From Tubulanus polymorphus (taxonomy: Eukaryota > Nemertea > Palaeonemertea > Tubulaniformes > Tubulanidae): a stretch of DNA of 64,000 nt. Shown piece after piece: positions 57,987 through 64,000 of the stretch. A program made the position numbers and the translations under genes. Position 1 is the first letter of the stretch; every line of letters starts with the position of its first letter. Location: the NCBI RefSeq assembly GCF_964204645.1, contig NC_134026.1:27980650-28044649 (forward strand). The letters are read 5' to 3'. A model generated the notes under the pieces. It did not search any database, was not told the DNA's origin, and was given only the letters and a program-made list of their open reading frames with translations.

Positions 57987-60900
57987 ATGGAATTCCGATC
58001 AGGTGGACTGCTCTTCACTTCAAAATTTGATTCCGGTAATTTGGCTAAGGTTGAAAAAGTGGCCAAAGATGAAGATGATGATTTAGGTAAGATGTGATGA
58101 ATGGCATTTTAGATTACTCTCTCGTATAAAAGATATTCAATTTCTCAAAGCACTTCCACAATTATATCAATGTTGCAGGAAGCTATGGTGGATGTGAACC
58201 TAAACCTGACTATGAATACAATGTGTGGACAAAACCAGATTGTGCTGGAACTCAATATGAGAATGGCAATCGGTAAGATAATTCATAGGCTACTGTAATA
58301 AAGAACAATTTCAAGATATCAATGATATCCTTTCGATGCCAGGTCATGGTTCTATTTTGGTATACGTGGAGGTAATCCGGGACGTTTGTTGAAAATCAAC
58401 ATCATGAACATGAATAAACAAGGAAAACTTTACAGTCAAGGACACGCACCACTTGTAAAAACCGTCCCCGGAAAACCAAAATGGGAACGAATTCGAGACC
58501 GTCCTACTTATGAGGTGAAGAAAAAATTAACAATTTGTGAATACAGAAAATTTTCTCAAATTTCAAACGATCATTATTTTCATTTACACATTTTATGACA
58601 ATTATCTCATGCAGGTTGTCGATAATAACTTCATTCTTACGTTCACTCATCGATTTGCTGATTTCAAGAATGCGACGACTTATTTCACATTTTGTTACCC
58701 ATGGTCATATACGGAATGTCAGGATCAACTCGCCGCTCTAGACTTGAAATTCAAGCACCTCGCTAAAACTCACAACCCACCATTGTAAGTTCTGTCATAC
58801 ATTACACCATCAACAAACACGCCCATTTCTTTGATGACGTTTGACATTGATTGAGTAGACATAGAGTCAAACTCAGTTTAAGTCTTCCTTAGATAAGTTC
58901 TCACTTACTTAGTCAGGTTTCTACAGATTTGGAAATTTTCTTCTGGTGCTCTCCTTTCGACCAGAATGTGCTCTTGGAATAGCAGATATCCACATAGAAG
59001 ACTGGGGCTGGTTGTTCAAAAGTTGATAAGAGTTAACTGGTGTACAAATACAATGGTGACAATGCAATATCAATTGTCACATGGCATTTATCCACTGGTT
59101 CTAACCAACTTTTGAGCAACTTACCCCTGGTAGAGAGGTTTTAATCCAGAATAGCTATTCCTAAATCAGAATAGGGTACGACTACATTCAATCAAAACCT
59201 GCCTTGAAGTCACCCCTATTTTTTAGTCCCAATTTATATTATTCCAATTCAAATGTCAATTGGACAACTCCTCAATATCGATAACTTAACTGAGGTTGAC
59301 TGAGTAGATTTTTTACGTCGACGTTTGATTTGTATGATTAAAACTACTGCCAGTCAAAATGAATCTGTAGATCTTTATTTTAGACAAATGAAAGCATAAT
59401 TTAACTGCTTTATTATTTCACTGTGTATGGATGAATTTGTTTTTTTATTGCAGGTCTACTCAGTCAGTTTATTACCACCGTGAACTACTGTGCTATTCGC
59501 TACAGAAATTACGCGTAGATCTGATAACAATTTCCGATCACAATGCTATAAGTGAGGAAGAAGAACCACGTTTCGATGACAAACTGTTTCCAGATACCCG
59601 ATCTCCAAGATGCAAGAAATTTGACAGTAAAAGAGTAAATATAGTACAGTGAACCTCGGTTAATCCGTCCTTGGTTACTTATTACATCAGTAAACCATGC
59701 TCCGATTTATACACCGCCCTGCTGTGCATACAAAATTGGTCCCATTCATTGAATATGAAGTGATTGAGGATTTTGTTTTTGTTTGTTGTAGGTTTATGTG
59801 TTAACTAGTCGAGTACACCCCGGTGAATCACCTGCAAGTCATGTGTTCAATGGATTCCTTGAGTTCATTCTACGTGAAAACGACCCACGAGCAATGAAGC
59901 TACGCAAGCAATACGTGTTTAAAATGATACCACTTTTGAACCCGGACGGAGTTATGCTCGGACATTACAGAACGGATACTCGTGGCGTTAATTTAAATCG
60001 AATGTATCTCGATCCCGATTTTTCACTTCATCCATCGATATACGGTGCTAAAAGTTTACTCGTTTATCACCACGTTCATAACAAAGTGGTTATCAAACCA
60101 AAAGAGGAACCCATCAGTCAGGACGCGGATAAACTGACAGTAAATGATACTCCGAATAGTGAAAGTGATCCACTTGTTGAACAAGGTGATGAAAATTGGA
60201 ATTTGTCTCATGAAAATGGAGCTGAATTAGCGGCGCATAGAAATCGGACATTCAATGTTGTTTATGGGGAGAAATCTGCAGTCTCGGAGAAAGTTTCTGA
60301 TCCAACCTTGAGTACATCGCAGTCGGAACATTTTCATTCTGATGTCCTGTTGAAACCTCTCGAATTTGTACCGGTTATTAGGGAAACCTCTAGTGAAATG
60401 AATGCCACCGCCAACAAACAAGAAACATCCGTTCAACATTTAACTGCTGACTTTGAGCAGTTAGGAAAAGGAGAGTTAGGCTTAAATGTGAATGTGGCGA
60501 CCACAGACAGATGTTCTGAACCGATGATTAAGGATAGTTTAATCGATGATGAAACAGAACATTTAGGAAATGAAGGATCTGAAGGTGAAGATGATGAACG
60601 TGATAGTGCAGTTTCTTCATCCGGAACAGCGAAGTCCCCGCATCTTTCTGATCCGAAATTATTAGAAATTGCGCCACATGAAAGTGGAATAGCTTTCTAC
60701 GTTGACTTGCACGGTCACGCATCTAAACGAGGTTGTTTCATTTATGGCAATAATTTGGAGGATGAAGAGAAAATGGTACGCATTCACTGATTGATATTTT
60801 CGATACAGTTATATGCTTATCATATAAAACTTTTGAATATCGATTATCTTTTAGATTGATTGTATGCTGTATCCGAAGCTAGCTGCTTTGAACACGGCTC

Positions 60901-63447
60901 ACTTCGATTTCCATGGCTGTACGTTCAGCATTCGAAACATGTATGCGAAAGATAAGAGAGATGGAATGTCGAAGGAAGGATCTGGCAGAGTAGCTATTTA
61001 TAAAACTATCGGGATAATTCATAGGTAAGAAGAAAGTAAAAGGATCATTTTCACAGATGAGAACATTATTATTAACCTGTTATTAGTCTATATCTCACAC
61101 CTGATGATGATCTCTAGGGTGAGATCGAAACGTTGTGTATTCTATATATTTTAGATTGTTTGAATAAATAAATTCTTGTTTTTAAATTCTTTTAATCTGT
61201 AGATAGTTGGTTTTTATCTTACTATCCGTTCACCACGTTTGAGTGCGGTTATCGTTCTATCATTAACCTGTTTTCTTCATATTTGTAGTTATACGTTAGA
61301 ATGTAATTATAACACTGGACGTATGGTTAATAGTATACCACCGGCTTACGGTGATAACGGTAAAGCAACACCTCCACCTCTAGCAGGATTTCCACCTAAA
61401 TATACCATGAATCATTATGAAGATGTAAGTATGATATCAAAAATTCATGAAGACTAAAAATGTACAGCTTTTTTGCTGACTTTTGAGGTAACTTTGAAAG
61501 CCTGTAACTCAATAAGTGTTTGGGTTATATTCATCATGAATGTACCGCATGAAACAGAAGAACGTGCTTTTTCTAAGGGGCGTTAAATGTAATAGCCAGG
61601 AATAGCCAGAACCGTGTAATTAGCATTTATAAACTCCTATGAATGACTTTTAGTCTTAATGAATTTTTGATGATATGTAAAACTATATGTATCTTTGCTT
61701 ATAGATACTCAACTGAATATATGCATGTATTGCCTTTCAGGTTGGTAAAGCTCTTGCTATTGCCGCCTTAGATATGTATGAAATGAACCCTTGGTCTAGA
61801 ATAACGTTGTCAGAATTTAACAGCATTCATACAGTCAGAGAATGGGTACGACGATATTTAAGAGGCATTAGAGGTGGTAAAATGGTGAGAAATGTCACAA
61901 CATTGAAGCCCTTCAACGGTAGATCGAGGTAGATTGTGTTTTCAAATGAAATAACAGAATAGGTCAAAAGACATTCAGTAAAGATTGATTCATTATGGGT
62001 TGAATCTTTTTTTCAGTTTTCAGGCTAACAGTAACTCTAATAATGCATCTAAACCTCAGTTCAACCGTGTTACGTCATCAGAACCAGCATCCTTGTCGAA
62101 TGTAGCTACAACTTCAAATCGTGGAAATAACAGAAAACCACCTTTTATTCCATTCGCCAATAGAAATAAAGAACTGAAGCCAGTTAAAGATTCAATTCCG
62201 TGTATGTATGAGTGCAAAATGACTCAAAATTATTCGCGAATGATTAATTCATCAATTGAATGTTTATGGATTCTTGAATTTTTTCCAGCCAATCAGAAAC
62301 AAGTGAACCAACAGAAACCTAGACGACGCATGACGATTCCTGGATGTAGTCCACCAAACAATAAGAACAGCACAACTTCCATGACTACAAACAACAATAC
62401 CACTCCAAATACTGCACAAAAATCTAAAACTCCACCACCTGTTCCATTTGCTATTACTAACTTACCTAGTGGCCTGGATAAACTCTTTCCTAATTCTTGC
62501 CCGATGGAGAAACCCACAAAACATGCATTCGAAAGAGGTCAAAATATACCAAACCTACCGTATAGTCGCAGTGACACGCTGACAAAAACTGATATGAAAC
62601 AAGCTCTCGGTCTTCCTACTGCTAGCGGTACAGACTTGTTATCACTTCACAATAGTCCGTCGTACAAAATGAGCCACCGTCCGCTTAGAACTCAACAGCT
62701 GAATGCATCCGACAATAATGAGATGTTTAAACACAATTCAATGATGTCTACTTTGACCGAAGAAAATATTTCACCGAGGAACCTCGCCACTTCAACGTCT
62801 ACTCATTCAATCGAGGAAGAAAAAGTGAAACAGTTGAAAAATGTAAGATGTTATTACCGGTATCTCTTTTGTTTCATTTGTTGATTTGTAGTTGCCACTC
62901 TCTTACAAATTACTTTAACTTGCAGATATCTTTCCTGAAACCTAGACAGAAAGCACAGATGCCAATGCCTACAAAACCGCTTGATGCTCCAAAGTAAGTT
63001 GATATTTTGTTGTGTGTAAGTTTTTTCTCTTAATGTATCATTCATTCAATAGTGAATTATTGAGGAATTTACTGCTTGTCTTTTGGCCTCTAGCTTCTTT
63101 TCTATATTTGATTCTCCAGTGTTGTTACCTATACCGGTATACCTGTCATAATCTTGATGCACTGCACTATAATTCCATAGACATCAATTGCTGGCGTTCT
63201 ATTTTATCTTAATATAAACTTGAAGATATCCCTCATAACTTACTCTTTTGACAGAAAACCAGAGTTAAAAATGGCTGCTGTCCGTTTACATGTTGAGGAG
63301 ACTGGGTAAATAAATGTGATCGCTTTCATGGCAGTTTTTGTTCTTAAATGTAGTTATTTGCTTCATTGAAATACATCTCTTCTCTTAAAAAGGATTTTCG
63401 GAAGATGCTGCAAAGGAATTAAAAAGGAAGATGCAACCGTGTATTGA
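57987..63447 (+). CDS. AGBL5: Cytosolic carboxypeptidase-like protein 5 (tubulin deglutamylase)
   Basis: M14D zinc carboxypeptidase that removes branch-point glutamates from tubulin. Fourteen coding exons: 57987-58086, 58179-58272, 58343-58514, 58615-58784, 59454-59634, 59792-60775, 60855-61024, 61289-61424, 61741-61884, 62024-62201, 62289-62842, 62926-62993, 63255-63305, 63393-63447; 1,018 aa. It starts [19 protein letters not shown] like human AGBL5. The N-domain is followed by zinc ligands H248/E251 in SRVHPGES and H546 in DLHGH, with catalytic E628 in [12 protein letters not shown] disordered acidic insert of about 200 residues (about 325-530) splits the catalytic domain, longer than I recall for human. 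The Pro/Asn/Ser-rich tail (about 690-960) ends with [13 protein letters not shown]. Exon 62024 uses the second of two nearby AGs by phase. The intron 61025-61288 contains a mobile-element insertion. Confidence 0.94.
61071..61272 (+). mobile_element. 180-bp retroelement fragment with 11-bp target duplication and hammerhead-like core
   Basis: ATTAACCTGTT occurs at 61071-61081 and again at 61262-61272, flanking 180 bases in an AGBL5 intron. The insert contains CTGATGA (61101-61107), a 6-bp stem GATCTC/GAGATC (109-114 with 121-126) and GAAA (61127-61130). That is the hammerhead ribozyme core order, with one extra T before the stem. An AATAAATAAA run follows. Penelope-like retroelements are known to carry hammerhead motifs; assignment to them is inference. 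Confidence 0.6.
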
Positions 63448-64000
63448 ATTTTAAATCTGTTTTTTATCGGTTTCAAATCTTGCATGGGGAGAGATGTTTT
63501 TTCATGTCCTGTGGTGTTTCAATTATGCCATGGGTTTTCATAGGTGTTTTGATTACGTTAATCATTTGCATTTTAGAATGAGAAGGTGTGGTTTTACAGT
63601 GAGAAGGGCTTTGCTAAGAATCAGCATTTCTTTAATTGCTCATTACAGTCATTTCGCTTCATATCTGGCTCATTACTCATATCGATGATAGAAGCTACAT
63701 TACTAATGCTTCATTTTCCACCTTAAGAAAATAAGATTTGTTGAATTTCAGCTTTCTTTAGCGTCGCTATTCTGTTAGTTAGTTGAATCTATCGTGGTGT
63801 TTGCTATTTACTCATAGAAATTTGGGAGCATTTTTGGGAAATGCAGAATTTTGCTCTACAGAATCTTAACCTTAATTCTATTATTGCTCTGCTTATGATG
63901 ATATTGATTGGTGTCCCTGATTATCTATCTATTGTCCCTGAATATCTATCTATTATAGACATCCATCCATATCATACTAAACAACTTAAACCTTGCTTGC
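63448..64000 (+). other. AGBL5 3' UTR and flank
   Basis: Sequence after the AGBL5 stop. A short direct repeat CTATCTATT/CCCTGA occurs near 63920-63955. No further gene is recognisable before the window end. Confidence 0.5.

Noticed and set aside
60227-60722. Minus-strand open frames of 64-70 codons under the AGBL5 insert
   Set aside because: Shadows of the long AGBL5 exon in other frames; no independent evidence.

Overview
The window is AT-rich, intron-dense animal nuclear DNA. Genes have many short phase-consistent exons with GT-AG introns, and their products are orthologues of vertebrate genes: PDZ-type nitric oxide synthase, HPD, USP30, BAIAP3, SLC44A1, DOHH, CTU1, CLPP and AGBL5. An invertebrate, probably a marine lophotrochozoan-type animal, fits best; the sequence alone does not fix the phylum. 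All coding models were assembled by eye from splice sites and reading phase. Exon lengths sum to whole codons for every gene except one BAIAP3 junction, flagged below.

Layout. 220-7136 (-): neuronal-type NOS, 25 coding exons. 8542-11229 (+): HPD. 13038-13967 (-): CCCH zinc-finger protein. 14528-25926 (+): membrane-anchored EHD/sarcalumenin-like GTPase with large introns. 26871-29155 (+): USP30. 30516-38971 (-): BAIAP3/Munc13-4-type C2-MUN protein. 41534-45865 (+): SLC44A1-like transporter. 47180-48337 (-): DOHH. 48979-50004 (+): intronless CTU1. 50528-53650 (-): CARD domain fused to an APPBP2-like TPR protein. 54106-55354 (+): mitochondrial CLPP. 55473-57065 (-): intronless C2H2 zinc-finger gene. 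57987-63447 (+): AGBL5/CCP5.

Genes almost strictly alternate strand, giving head-to-head pairs (NOS/HPD, CCCH/EHD-like, BAIAP3/SLC44A1, DOHH/CTU1, CARD-TPR/CLPP, ZNF/AGBL5) and tail-to-tail pairs. EHD-like and USP30 are the only tandem pair. The genes do not form one pathway. DOHH and CTU1 both support translation elongation, and USP30 and CLPP are both mitochondrial.

Non-coding features are two hAT-like MITE candidates, a 180-bp insertion with 11-bp flanking direct repeats and a hammerhead-like core, a tRNA-derived SINE remnant, a LINE/SINE-like tail, a long (TA)n array and two perfect tandem duplications. The most unusual item is the CARD-TPR protein. No rRNA or tRNA genes and no CRISPR array were found.
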